From Castellaniella defragrans (GTDB taxonomy: Bacteria > Pseudomonadota > Gammaproteobacteria > Burkholderiales > Burkholderiaceae_B): a stretch of DNA of 64,000 bases. The position numbers were made by a program, and so were the translations under genes. The DNA lies in the NCBI RefSeq assembly GCF_014203015.1, contig NZ_JACHIB010000012.1, positions 78,010-142,009 on the forward strand, given 5' to 3'. Below the pieces are notes generated by a model, which had not been told where the DNA came from, made no database searches, and worked only from the letters and a program-made list of their open reading frames with translations. Of the stretch, positions 1 to 8,171 are shown one piece after another; position 1 is the first letter of the stretch, and the number at the start of each line of letters is the position of its first letter.

Positions 1-585
1 GAGGACGCCGAGCCCGTGGACTTCTCCGGCCACACCCCGCTGGGCGCCTGCCCGAAGTGCGGCGGCCGCGTCTTCGAGTACGGCATGAACTACGTCTGCG
101 AGCACGCCGTGGGGCCGGACAAGCGCTGCGACTTCCGCAGCGGCAAGGTCATCCTGCAGCAGGAGATCCCCGCCGCGCAGATGAGCAAGCTGCTCGCCAC
201 CGGCAAGACCGACCTGCTCGACGGCTTCGTGTCCAGCCGCACCAACCGCAAGTTCAAGGCCTTCCTGGTGCGCCAGGCCGACGGCAAGGTCGGCTTCGAG
301 TTCGAGCCGCGTCCGGCCAAGGCGGGCGCCAAGACCGCCGGCAAGACCGCCGCCAAGGCCGCGCCCGCGACCCAGGCGGCGGCGAAAACGGCGACGAAGA
401 CCGCCACGAAAACGGCGACGAAGACCGCGTCCAAGGCCGCCGCCAAGCCCGCGGCGAAGACGGCCGCGAAAACGGCGGCCAAGAAAGCCGCCGTGAAGAA
501 GACCGCGGCGAAGACGGCCGCCAAGAAAGCCGCGCCCCGCGCCGCCCAGGCCGACGCCCACGACGACGACGGCCCGGCCTTCTGA
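1..585 (+). CDS. topB: DNA topoisomerase III, C-terminal part (5' end outside window)
   Basis: The frame is open from base 1, so this is the 3' end of a longer gene; 194 codons are visible. The segment LGACPKCGG followed by YVCE is the topoisomerase C-terminal repeat/zinc-finger-like region that binds DNA behind the catalytic core of bacterial type IA enzymes. TopB removes negative supercoils and resolves DNA intermediates. After about residue 105 the protein becomes a low-complexity Lys/Ala/Thr tail (repeated KTATKTA and KTAAKKA units) resembling histone H1-like proteins, ending in an acidic DDDG patch. The assignment rests on this C-terminal pattern, since the catalytic Tyr lies outside the window. 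Confidence 0.8.
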   Translation, partial: EDAEPVDFSGHTPLGACPKCGGRVFEYGMNYVCEHAVGPDKRCDFRSGKVILQQEIPAAQMSKLLATGKTDLLDGFVSSRTNRKFKAFLVRQADGKVGFEFEPRPAKAGAKTAGKTAAKAAPATQAAAKTATKTATKTATKTASKAAAKPAAKTAAKTAAKKAAVKKTAAKTAAKKAAPRAAQADAHDDDGPAF

Positions 586-647
586 ATGGCCCGCGCCGGC
601 GGCCGGGCACCGGCCCGGCGGGCAGTGCGGGCGGGACGCCGGCCGCG

Positions 648-1712
648 CTAGCTGCTGGCGCGGACCTTCAGCTCGAAGCCCAGGTCGACGACGGGCGCGT
701 CCACCGGCTCGCCGCGCATCAGCCGCAGCAGCATCCGCGCCGCCGCGTCGCCGACTTCCCGGCGCGGCGTGCGCAGGCTCGTCAGCGCGGGCAGCATCTG
801 CGCATTGCCCGGCAGATCGTTGAAGCCCACCACGCTGACCCGGCCGGGCACCGGGACGCCCAGGCGCAGCGCTTCCAGCAGCCCGCCGTGGGCCAGGTCG
901 TCGTTGCAGAAGAACACCGCGTCCAGGTCCGGGTGCGTCTCCACTAGGCGGCGGAAGGCCTCCGCCCCCAGGGCGGCCGACGAGGGCCGGGGATCGAGGA
1001 TCTCCAGCCGGGGATCGTGGCAGCCCGCCGCCCGCAGGACGCCGCGGAAGCCCTCGGCGCGCTCCAGCGTGCGCGGGTCCAGCTGGGCGCCGACGAAGGC
1101 GATGCGCCGCCGCCCCCGCTCCAGCAGGTGGCGGGCCACGGCCTGCGCCGCCCCGGTCTGGGAAAAGCCGACGCAATGCACGCCCGGCTCGCCGCTCAGT
1201 TCCATCACGTGCACGCACGGCGTGCGGCTGGCCTCGATCAGGCGGCGCTGGGCCTCGCTGCGGTCGAAGCCGGTCAGGATCAGGCCCGCCGGCCGGTGCG
1301 ACAGGTAGCTGTCGAGCAGGGCGGCCTCGCGCTCGGGGCGGTACTGGGTGATCCCGACGAAGATCGGATAGCCGGCTTCCCACATCACGTCCTGCACGGC
1401 TTCCAGCAGTTCGGTGAACAGGGTGTTGGACAGCAGCGGGATCAGCACCACGACGTGGCTGCTCTTGGCCGAGGCGAGCGCGCGCGCCGACGGGTCGGGG
1501 CGGTAGCCGAGCCGCTCCACGGCGGCCCGCACCCGTTCGGCCAGTTCCGGGCGCACGGTCGTCTTGCCCGCCACCACGCGCGACGCCGTGATGGGGCTGA
1601 CGCCGGCCAGGGCCGCCACGTCGGCCAGCGTCACCCGGCCGGTGGCCCGGCTGCGGCCCCGGGGCCCGGCCGTCCGGGCGCCGGGGCCGCCGTCGGAGGA
1701 AGAATCTTTCAT
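648..1712 (-). CDS. LacI-family transcriptional regulator (GntR-like, aldonate-responsive)
   Basis: A 354-residue repressor, the usual LacI-family length. The N-terminal helix-turn-helix (VTLADVAALAGVSPITASRV, about residues 27-46) is followed by the hinge and a periplasmic-binding-protein-like effector domain with the typical FCNDDLA and VVGFND segments. I place the start at the ATG at 1712 rather than 18 codons upstream, because it begins just before the helix-turn-helix and has AGGGA upstream. It is divergent from gluconokinase, and two palindromes with a TAGCGCTA core lie between them. By analogy with gluconate repressors it probably represses itself and the gntK-TRAP operon until gluconate or a related aldonate binds. 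Confidence 0.85.
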   Translation of the reverse strand: MKDSSSDGGPGARTAGPRGRSRATGRVTLADVAALAGVSPITASRVVAGKTTVRPELAERVRAAVERLGYRPDPSARALASAKSSHVVVLIPLLSNTLFTELLEAVQDVMWEAGYPIFVGITQYRPEREAALLDSYLSHRPAGLILTGFDRSEAQRRLIEASRTPCVHVMELSGEPGVHCVGFSQTGAAQAVARHLLERGRRRIAFVGAQLDPRTLERAEGFRGVLRAAGCHDPRLEILDPRPSSAALGAEAFRRLVETHPDLDAVFFCNDDLAHGGLLEALRLGVPVPGRVSVVGFNDLPGNAQMLPALTSLRTPRREVGDAAARMLLRLMRGEPVDAPVVDLGFELKVRASS

Positions 1713-1741
1713 ACAGGAATTCCCTAATGTCGGCCGCAACG

Positions 1742-1755
1742 AGATAGCGCTATCT
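1742..1755. promoter_or_regulatory. LacI/GntR-type operator 1
   Basis: A perfect 14-base palindrome, AGATAGCGCTATCT, 30 bases upstream of the regulator's start codon. The central CG and full dyad symmetry are typical of LacI-family operators. The same sequence recurs at 1851-1866. It is well placed for autorepression. Confidence 0.75.
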
Positions 1756-1844
1756 TTGCGTCTCACCCGCCTCGGGAAGATCGGCCGGCACAGGCCCGGC
1801 CCGACGTTCCGGGCATCATTGTACGTAAGGGCGGTTTTTTTTCA

Positions 1845-2414
1845 ATGCAAAAGATAGCGCTATCTTCTCCCGCCGGAATGCCCGACGCACCCGCCTGCCC
1901 GCCCCGCGCGGTGGTCGTGATGGGCGTCTCCGGCAGCGGCAAATCCACCGTCGGCGAGATGCTGGCGCGGCGCCAGGGCTGGGCCTTCGTCGAGGGCGAT
2001 GCCTTCCACAGCGAAGGCAACCACGCGAAGATGCGCGCCGGCGTCCCGCTGACCGACGAGGACCGGGCGTCCTGGCTGGAAGCGCTGGGGCGGGAACTGG
2101 CGCGCCAGGGCGCCGGCGGCGTGGTCCTCAGCTGCTCGGCCCTGAAGCGGGCCTACCGCCGCCGGCTGCGCGCGCACGTGCCCGGCCTGGCCTTCATCTG
2201 GCTGGAAGTCGGCCGCGACGCGGCCCACCGGCGCGTCGCCGGCCGCGGCGACCGCCATTTCTTTCCCGCCACCCTGATCGACAGCCAGTTCGCCACGCTG
2301 GAGCCGCCCCACGACGAGGCCGGCCTGCTGCACCTGGACAGCGAACGCCCCCTGGAAGAAATCCTCGAACGCGCCGCCGAATGGCTGCAAAGGAATCCCC
2401 ATGCACACTCCTGA
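1845..2414 (+). CDS. gntK: Gluconokinase
   Basis: Phosphorylates gluconate to 6-phosphogluconate with ATP. The Walker A motif GVSGSGKST occurs at about residues 27-35 and the sequence matches small GntK-type kinases (about 175-190 residues) over its whole length, including FVEGDAFH and SCSALKRAYR. Start: ATG 1845 has AAGGGCGG about 10 bases upstream (189 residues); ATG 1878 gives 178 residues, closer to the family norm, but no clear Shine-Dalgarno. Its 3' end overlaps the next gene by 14 bases, so kinase and TRAP transporter are probably co-transcribed: gluconate is imported unmodified and trapped by phosphorylation. Confidence 0.9.
   Translation: MQKIALSSPAGMPDAPACPPRAVVVMGVSGSGKSTVGEMLARRQGWAFVEGDAFHSEGNHAKMRAGVPLTDEDRASWLEALGRELARQGAGGVVLSCSALKRAYRRRLRAHVPGLAFIWLEVGRDAAHRRVAGRGDRHFFPATLIDSQFATLEPPHDEAGLLHLDSERPLEEILERAAEWLQRNPHAHS
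1851..1866. promoter_or_regulatory. LacI/GntR-type operator 2
   Basis: A perfect 16-base palindrome, AAGATAGCGCTATCTT, with the same core as the site at 1742-1755; the two centres are 110 bp apart. It lies between the two candidate gntK start codons (1845 and 1878). If 1845 is the real start, the operator is inside codons 3-8 of gntK. Two sites at this spacing would allow looping by a LacI-family tetramer or dimer pair. Confidence 0.75.
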
Positions 2415-2895
2415 CACCGCCGCCGGCGCGCCGCGCAAGCCCCTGATCCGCAAGGCCGCCGAAGCCTTCATGGCGATCACCCTGGCCCTCATGGTGGTCG
2501 CCGTGTTCAGCAACGTCGTGCTGCGCTACGCCTTCGGCACGGGCCTGGTGATCTACGAGGAGTTGTCCCGCCTGCTGTTCGTCTGGCTGGTCTGCATGGG
2601 CACCGTCGTCACCGCCCACGAGAAGCGGCATCTGAGCTTCGACCTGCTGGTGGATCGGGTGGGGCCGCGCACGCGCGCCGCGATGGACGCGCTGGCCACC
2701 CTGGTCGCCGCGGTCGTCCTGGGCATGGTCGTCAAGGGCGCCTGGGATCAGGTGATCGCCGGCTTGCACAGCTACAGCCCCGTCATCGGCTATCCCCTGG
2801 CGATCGCCGCGGCCGCCACCCTGTTCATGGCCGCCGCCATGGAAGTCCTGCTCTTCAAGCAGGCCGTCCTGGACCGCCGCCGCAATCGAACCTAG
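2401..2895 (+). CDS. TRAP transporter small permease (DctQ type), system 1
   Basis: A 164-residue inner-membrane protein with four predicted hydrophobic segments (about 20-45, 55-72, 92-115, 130-152) and the family-typical stretch between helices 1 and 2, YEELSRLLFVWLV. The small TRAP subunit joins the large DctM subunit to form the sodium-coupled channel. AAAGGA precedes its ATG, which lies inside the end of gntK; the large subunit follows 10 bases downstream. Linkage to gluconokinase suggests gluconate or another sugar acid as substrate. Confidence 0.9.
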   Translation: MHTPDTAAGAPRKPLIRKAAEAFMAITLALMVVAVFSNVVLRYAFGTGLVIYEELSRLLFVWLVCMGTVVTAHEKRHLSFDLLVDRVGPRTRAAMDALATLVAAVVLGMVVKGAWDQVIAGLHSYSPVIGYPLAIAAAATLFMAAAMEVLLFKQAVLDRRRNRT

Positions 2896-2905
2896 GAGTT
2901 CCGGC

Positions 2906-4186
2906 ATGGACACCACCCTGATCTTCCTCGCCGTCCTGTTCGCCTCCATGGCGATCGGCATCCCCATCGCCGTCTCCCTGCTGGTCTCGGGCGTGGCCCT
3001 GATGTGGCACCTGGACTTCTTCAACACCCAGCTGCTGGCGCAGAACCTGCAGGCCGGCTTCGACAATTTTCCCCTGCTGGCGGTGCCCTTCTTCATCCTG
3101 GCGGGCGAACTGATGAACGTGGGCGGCCTGAGCCAGCGCATCATCGACATGGCGCGCGCCTTCGTCGGCCACATCCCGGGCGGCCTGGGCTACGTCGCCG
3201 TATTCGCCTCGGTGCTGCTCGCTTCGATGAGCGGTTCGGCCATCGCCGACACCGCCGCGCTGGCCACCATCCTGCTGCCCATGATGCGCCAGCAGAACTA
3301 CCCGATGGACTACAGCACGGGCCTGCTGGCCTCGGGCGGCATCATCGGTCCCATCATCCCGCCGTCGCTGCCCTTCATCATCTACGGCGTGACCACCAAC
3401 ACCTCGATCAGCAAGCTGTTCATCAGCGGCGTGGTCCCCGGCATCCTGATGGGCGGCGCGCTGCTGCTGGCCTGGCGCGTGGTCGCGCGCCGCCGCCAGC
3501 TGCCTACGGCCCCGCGCGCCACGCGGGCCGAACGCCGCCGCGTCGTGGCCGACAGCACCTGGGCCATCTTCATGCCGGTCATCATCCTGGGCGGCATCCG
3601 CTTCGGCGTCTTCACCCCCACCGAGGCCGCGGTGGTGGCCGCCGTCTACGCCTTCCTGGTGTCGAAGTTCATCTACCGCGCGCTCTCCTGGCAAGCCACC
3701 TACGACGTGCTGGTGGCCTCCAGCATCACCACGGCGGTGGTCATGTTCCTGTGCGGCGCCGCGACCGTGGCCGCCTACATGATCACCCTGGCCGACCTGC
3801 CCAACCAGTTGGCCGAGCTGTTCCAGCCCATCCTGGCGCACCCCACGCTGTTCATGGCCTGCATGGTGGTCTTCCTGCTGCTGGTGGGCACGTCCATGGA
3901 CCTGACGCCCATCATTCTGATCTTCGCCCCCGTCTGCCTGCCCCTGGCGCTGAAGGCGCACATCGATCCGATCTATTTCGGCTTCATGTTCGTGTTCACG
4001 GGCTGCCTGGGCCTGATCACGCCGCCCGTGGGCACCGTGCTCAACGTCGCCGCCGGCGTGGGCGGCGTGAAGATGGAATCCGTCGTCAAGGGCGTCGCGC
4101 CCTTCCTGCTGGTCTATGCGCTGCTGCTGGTCCTGCTGGTGGCCTTTCCCCAGATCGTCACCGCCCCGGTCCGCTGGCTGGGCTGA
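2906..4186 (+). CDS. TRAP transporter large permease (DctM type), system 1
   Basis: A 426-residue, highly hydrophobic protein of normal DctM length, expected to have about twelve membrane segments. Family signatures are visible: FFILAGELMNVGGLSQRI near residues 60-77, SMSGSAIADTAAL near 110, GGIIGPIIPPSLPFIIYG near 148 and FTPTEAAVVA near 236. It carries out the sodium-driven translocation step. It sits between the small permease and the binding protein in the usual QMP order, with a GGAG-like site before the ATG. Confidence 0.92.
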   Translation: MDTTLIFLAVLFASMAIGIPIAVSLLVSGVALMWHLDFFNTQLLAQNLQAGFDNFPLLAVPFFILAGELMNVGGLSQRIIDMARAFVGHIPGGLGYVAVFASVLLASMSGSAIADTAALATILLPMMRQQNYPMDYSTGLLASGGIIGPIIPPSLPFIIYGVTTNTSISKLFISGVVPGILMGGALLLAWRVVARRRQLPTAPRATRAERRRVVADSTWAIFMPVIILGGIRFGVFTPTEAAVVAAVYAFLVSKFIYRALSWQATYDVLVASSITTAVVMFLCGAATVAAYMITLADLPNQLAELFQPILAHPTLFMACMVVFLLLVGTSMDLTPIILIFAPVCLPLALKAHIDPIYFGFMFVFTGCLGLITPPVGTVLNVAAGVGGVKMESVVKGVAPFLLVYALLLVLLVAFPQIVTAPVRWLG

Positions 4187-4238
4187 GGCATACAACACCC
4201 GCCTCCACCCGGCGGACATTTCACCAAGGAGAATCCCC

Positions 4239-5267
4239 ATGAAACTGAAAGCCCTGTTCCTGGCCGCCACCCTGGCGGCCGGCGCAATGGCCCCCCAGGC
4301 CCAGGCCGCCGACATCCAGACCCGCCTGATCCGCTTCGGCTACGGCCTGAACCAGGATTCCAACCAGGGGCGCGCCGTCCAGGTGTTCGCCGACGAGGTC
4401 GCCAAGCTGTCGGGCGGCAAGATGAAGATCCGCGCCATCGGCGCGGCCGCGCTGGGCTCGGACATCCAGATGCAGCAGGCGCTGATCGGCGGCGCCCAGG
4501 AAATGATGGTGGGCTCCACCGCCACCCTGGTGGGCATCACCCCCGAAATGGCGATGTGGGACACGCCCTTCCTGTTCAATTCCGGCGAGGAGGCCGACAA
4601 GATCCTCGACGGCCGGGCGGGCCAGATGCTGATGGAAAAGCTGAGCGACAAGGGGCTGGTCGGCCTGGTCTACTGGGAGAACGGTTTCCGCAACCTGACC
4701 AACAGCCAGAAGCCCGTGACCCGCGTGGAGGACTTCGGCGGCCTGAAGCTGCGCGTCATGCAGAACACCGTGTTCCTGGACACCTTCCAGCGCCTGGGCG
4801 CCAACGCCATTCCGCTGCCCTTCTCGGAACTGTTCACCGCGCTGGAGACGAAGACGGTGGACGGCCAGGAAAATCCCTACAACACCATCCTGTCGAGCAA
4901 GTTCTACGAGGTCCAGAAATACCTGAGCATCACCAACCACGTCTACAGTCCCTGGATCGTCACGGCCAGCAAGAAGTGGTGGGACGGCCTGAGCGCCGAC
5001 GAGCGCGACGTGCTGCTCAAGGCCGCCGTCGTCAGCCGCGACTTCGAGCGCAAGGACACCCGGGCGGAAGCCGACAAGGCCCTGGCGCAGCTGAAGGCCG
5101 ACGGCATGCAGATCAACGAGGTCGCGCCCGCGGAGATCGAGCGCATGCGCGAGACGATCAAGCCCGTCAACGAGCAGATCAAGCAGAACGTCGGCCCCGC
5201 CGTCTGGCAGGCGGTGCAGAACCAGCTGAAGGCGATTCGCCAAGGTACGGACCTGGCGCGCAACTGA
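4239..5267 (+). CDS. TRAP transporter periplasmic substrate-binding protein (DctP type), system 1
   Basis: A 342-residue DctP-family protein with a Sec signal peptide (MKLKALFLAA... cleavage after AQAA, about residue 24). The start at 4239 follows AAGGAG; frames opening further upstream do not give a signal peptide. LKLRVMQNTVFLD contains the conserved Arg that binds the substrate carboxylate, and the VDGQENPYNTI segment is the usual DctP signature. It captures the substrate in the periplasm for the permease pair just upstream. Linkage to gntK and the LacI regulator suggests an aldonate; the protein sequence alone does not fix the ligand. Confidence 0.92.
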   Translation: MKLKALFLAATLAAGAMAPQAQAADIQTRLIRFGYGLNQDSNQGRAVQVFADEVAKLSGGKMKIRAIGAAALGSDIQMQQALIGGAQEMMVGSTATLVGITPEMAMWDTPFLFNSGEEADKILDGRAGQMLMEKLSDKGLVGLVYWENGFRNLTNSQKPVTRVEDFGGLKLRVMQNTVFLDTFQRLGANAIPLPFSELFTALETKTVDGQENPYNTILSSKFYEVQKYLSITNHVYSPWIVTASKKWWDGLSADERDVLLKAAVVSRDFERKDTRAEADKALAQLKADGMQINEVAPAEIERMRETIKPVNEQIKQNVGPAVWQAVQNQLKAIRQGTDLARN

Positions 5268-5281
5268 GCCCGCCAGCCGTT

Positions 5282-5306
5282 CCCCCCGGGGGGGCACACG
5301 CCCCCC
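5282..5306. terminator. GC hairpin between convergent TRAP operons
   Basis: Between two convergent operons lies C6G7 followed by ACAC and then C6. It can fold either as a CCCCCCGGGGGG palindrome (5282-5293) or as a 7-bp stem, GGGGGGC/GCCCCCC, with an ACAC loop (5289-5306). There is no T tract, so it is at best a Rho-assisted or bidirectional structure. The C6/G6 arms resemble the hairpin inside the repeat at 8096-8166. Confidence 0.4.
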
Positions 5307-5326
5307 GGACGCCGCCCTCCAGCGGC

Positions 5327-6604
5327 TCAGCGATACACCAGGTCGCGGAAATACAGCGACAGGTCCGGCCAGTAGGTGATCACCATCAGGCAGAGCACCA
5401 CCACGCCGACGAAGGGCAGCAGCGGCCGGATCAGGCGCTCGATGGGCACCTTGGCGACCGTGCAGGCGGCGAACAGGTTCACGCCGAAGGGCGGCGTCAC
5501 CATCCCCAGGGCCAGGTTCACCACCATGATCACCCCGAAGTGCGCGGGATCGACGCCGAACTGCGTCGCCACGGGCAGCAGCAGGGGCGCCAGCACCACG
5601 ATGGACGCGGACGTCTCGATGAACATGCCGATGAAGAACAGGGCGACATTCACCCCCATCAGGAAGCCGAATCCGCTGCCGAACAGGTGGCCAAGCCATT
5701 CGCCCAGCATCATCGGCACCCCGGCGCGGTTCAGCAGGAAGCCGAACACGCCCGCGTTGGCGATGATGAACATGATGATCGCCGTGGACACCACGGAGCG
5801 GTGGAAGGTGCGCCCCAGCGTGGTGAAATTCAGCCGGCGATAGACGAAGATGCCAACGAACAGCGCATACACCACGGCCACGGCCGAGGCCTCGGTGGGC
5901 GTGAAGATCCCGCCGTAGATCCCCCCCAGGATGATGACCGGCATCAGCAGCGCCCACCAGGCCTTCCTGAACGCGGTCCAGACCGGCAGGCGGCCGTCGC
6001 CGTCACGCTTGCCCAGGCCGTTGCGGCGCGCGTACAGCCACACGTAGGCCATCAGCGCGACGACGATCAGCAGGCCCGGCCCGATGCCGGCGATGAAGAC
6101 CTCGCCCACCGAGGTGTCGGTGGACACGGCGTACAGGATCATCGGGATGGACGGCGGGATGATGACGCCCAGTTCGGCCGCGGAGGCCTGCAGCGAGGCC
6201 GCGAAGGGCGCCGGATAGCCGTGCTTGACCATGGCGGGGATCAGGATGGCCCCCACCGCGAAGGTGGTGGCCACGCTGGAGCCGGCCACCGCCGCGAAGA
6301 TCATGCAGGTCAGCACACAACTGCAGGCGAGCCCGCCCTGCACGCCGCCCACCACGCTTTTGGCAAACTCGACCATGCGCTCGGAGATGCCGCCTTCCTC
6401 CATCAGGTTGCCGGCCAGGATGAAGAAGGGCACGGCGACCAGCGGGTACTTGTCCAGGGCGGCGTAGAGCTGCTGCGCGATCACCAGCCAGGTCATGTGG
6501 CCGTCGAAGCCGACCCCGGCCATGGTGGCCAGGCCGATGGACACGGCCACCGGCACGGTCAGGCCGAAGAACAGCAGCATGGAAACGACCATCAACTGCG
6601 ACAT
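5327..6604 (-). CDS. TRAP transporter large permease (DctM type), system 2
   Basis: A 425-residue DctM-family membrane protein. Recognisable segments are PFFILAGNLMEEGGISERMV (about 61-80), AVAGSSVATTFAVGAI, LGVIIPPSIPMILYAVSTD and IFTPTEASAVAVVYALFVG. It is the last gene of a minus-strand P-Q-M operon, 15 bases after the small subunit. The order here is binding protein first, unlike system 1 (Q-M-P), so the systems are not simple tandem copies. No strong Shine-Dalgarno is visible, consistent with translational coupling. Confidence 0.92.
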   Translation of the reverse strand: MSQLMVVSMLLFFGLTVPVAVSIGLATMAGVGFDGHMTWLVIAQQLYAALDKYPLVAVPFFILAGNLMEEGGISERMVEFAKSVVGGVQGGLACSCVLTCMIFAAVAGSSVATTFAVGAILIPAMVKHGYPAPFAASLQASAAELGVIIPPSIPMILYAVSTDTSVGEVFIAGIGPGLLIVVALMAYVWLYARRNGLGKRDGDGRLPVWTAFRKAWWALLMPVIILGGIYGGIFTPTEASAVAVVYALFVGIFVYRRLNFTTLGRTFHRSVVSTAIIMFIIANAGVFGFLLNRAGVPMMLGEWLGHLFGSGFGFLMGVNVALFFIGMFIETSASIVVLAPLLLPVATQFGVDPAHFGVIMVVNLALGMVTPPFGVNLFAACTVAKVPIERLIRPLLPFVGVVVLCLMVITYWPDLSLYFRDLVYR

Positions 6605-6619
6605 GATGCGGTGCCCCGG

Positions 6620-7108
6620 TCAGACGGTTTCGATGTGGAGGCGGCGCGGGCCTTCGGCCCAGTAGGCCAGCGCGGCGAACAGCGCCAGCGTGGCGCCCAC
6701 GGGAATGGACAGGTAGATCCACGAGATGGAGACGCCCAGGCTGGGCGTGGTCTGGAACCGTACGCGCCAGGTCATGTCGGCCCCGATCCACACCAGGAAT
6801 CCCAGGAAGCCCACGACGATCAGCAGGACGACGTGCTCCAGCACCCGCGCCCGGCGCGGCGCGAGCAGGTTGTGCAGCAGGTCCACGCCCAGCATGGCGC
6901 CCTGGCGGAAGGCCAGGGCCACCCCCAGCATCACCGCCCAGATGATGGAGGCCCGCGTCCAGGCTTCGGACCAGGCCGAGGGCGATTCGAGGACGAAGCG
7001 CGCCAGGACCTGGTAGAAGCCCGCCGCGACGGCGGACCACAGCAGGCCCTGGGCGACCCAGGACACCAGCCGGGTCAGGCCCCGGTCGATCGAGCCGAGC
7101 ACGCCCAT
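6620..7108 (-). CDS. TRAP transporter small permease (DctQ type), system 2
   Basis: A 162-residue inner-membrane protein with four hydrophobic segments; ARFVLESPSAWSEAWTRASI is the loop between helices 1 and 2, seen in DctQ proteins as W(S/T)EE-like sequence. It starts 4 bases after the binding-protein stop codon and ends 15 bases before the large permease, so the three subunits form one tight operon. Confidence 0.88.
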   Translation of the reverse strand: MGVLGSIDRGLTRLVSWVAQGLLWSAVAAGFYQVLARFVLESPSAWSEAWTRASIIWAVMLGVALAFRQGAMLGVDLLHNLLAPRRARVLEHVVLLIVVGFLGFLVWIGADMTWRVRFQTTPSLGVSISWIYLSIPVGATLALFAALAYWAEGPRRLHIETV

Positions 7109-7112
7109 GGGC

Positions 7113-8171
7113 CTACTGGGTGTTGCGGATGGCGTCGACCAGTTCCTGGCCGAACTGCTTGTAGTACTGCGGATAGACCGGCTGGACCGCCTTGACGAAG
7201 GCGGCGTGGTCCACCGCGTTGACCTGCATGCCGTTGGACTTCAGGGTTTCCACGCCATCCTTCTCGACCTGGTCGACGTAGTCGCGCATGGCCTTGGCGC
7301 TGGCGGCGGCGGCTTCCTTGAACTTGGCCTTGCCGTCGTCGGACAGGCCATCGTACACGGAAGGCGCCATCAGGATCAGTGCCGGACCGTAGACGTGCGC
7401 CGTCAGCGACAGGTATTTCTGCAGCTGCCACATCTTCACCGACACGATCACCGACAGCGGATTTTCCTGGCCGTCGATGGTGCCCTGCTGCAGGGCGGTG
7501 GCGACTTCGGGCCAGGCCATGGGGGTGGCCAGCACGCCCAGCTCGCGGAAGGCGGCGATGTGGATGGGGTTTTCCGTGGTGCGGATCTTCAGGCCCTTGA
7601 TGTCGGCGGGCTCCTTCACCGGCCGGACGTTGTTGGTCAGGTGGCGGAAGCCCTGCTCGCCCCAGGCCAGGGCCACCAGGCCGCGCTTGGGGAATTCGGC
7701 CAGCATGTCCTGGCCGATCTTGCCGTCCAGGACCTTGCGCGCATGGGCCAGGTCGCGGAACAGGAAGGGGATGTCGAACACCCCGGTCTGCGGCACGAAA
7801 TTCAGCGTGGCGCCCGTGGAGACGATGGCCAGGTCGATGGTGCCCAGCTGCAGACCCTCGATCACCTCGCGCTCGCCGCCCAGCGCACTGTTCGGGAACT
7901 GCTGGATCTTGAAGTCCGGCGTGCTGGCTTCCAGGGTCTTGACGAAGGCGGCGGCGCCCGCGCCGTAGTGCGAGTTCTCGGACAGGGCGTAGGCCATCTT
8001 CAGCGTGGTCTGCGCCAGCGCCGGCGCGGACGCCGTCATGCCGGCCAGCGCCGCGGCCGCGAGCCATCGTGCGAATTTTTTACCGCCGGGCCGCCCCAAG
8101 GTAAAAAACGCCCCCCGCAGGGGGGCAGCAAGCCGAAGGTGCAGCGTGGGGGGTATTTTCCCTTGGAACAT
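7113..8171 (-). CDS. TRAP transporter substrate-binding protein (DctP type), system 2, with repeat-encoded N-terminus
   Basis: A DctP-family periplasmic binding protein. The mature part shows the family signatures LKIRTTENPIHIAAF (conserved Arg) and IDGQENPLSVI. The N-terminus is odd: ATG 8171 has a good Shine-Dalgarno (GGGAG), but the first ~25 residues are encoded by a 71-bp repeat-like element, and only after that comes a normal signal peptide (KKFARWLAAAALAG...ALAQ, cleavage near residue 53). Either the signal peptide has a long extra n-region or translation begins at the in-frame TTG at 8099. The operon is divergent from a tartrate-type dehydrogenase, which suggests a hydroxy-dicarboxylate substrate (inference). 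Confidence 0.88.
   Translation of the reverse strand: MFQGKIPPTLHLRLAAPLRGAFFTLGRPGGKKFARWLAAAALAGMTASAPALAQTTLKMAYALSENSHYGAGAAAFVKTLEASTPDFKIQQFPNSALGGEREVIEGLQLGTIDLAIVSTGATLNFVPQTGVFDIPFLFRDLAHARKVLDGKIGQDMLAEFPKRGLVALAWGEQGFRHLTNNVRPVKEPADIKGLKIRTTENPIHIAAFRELGVLATPMAWPEVATALQQGTIDGQENPLSVIVSVKMWQLQKYLSLTAHVYGPALILMAPSVYDGLSDDGKAKFKEAAAASAKAMRDYVDQVEKDGVETLKSNGMQVNAVDHAAFVKAVQPVYPQYYKQFGQELVDAIRNTQ
8096..8166. repeat. 71-bp palindrome-ended repetitive element inside the dctP 5' coding region
   Basis: The element begins CCAAGGTAAAA and ends TTTTCCCTTGG, so its ends are near-perfect inverted repeats (10 of 11). Internally it contains a hairpin with a 7-bp stem, GCCCCCC-GCA-GGGGGGC, at 8110-8126 and the string GCAGCAAGCCGAAGG. 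From memory, similar G6/C6 hairpin plus GCAAGCCGAAGG sequences are dispersed in Bordetella/Achromobacter intergenic regions; I could not verify this. Here it sits between the start codon and signal peptide of a binding-protein gene and is read through in frame. Confidence 0.6.

Noticed and set aside
90..610. Antisense frames over the TopB Lys/Ala tail
   Set aside because: They are mirror translations of a repetitive coding tail, giving Ala/Val or Arg/Pro runs.
4556..7195. An 879-codon plus-strand frame across TRAP systems 1 and 2
   Set aside because: Gln/His/Arg/Gly-rich translation with no conserved motif, opposite or out of frame to clear TRAP genes.
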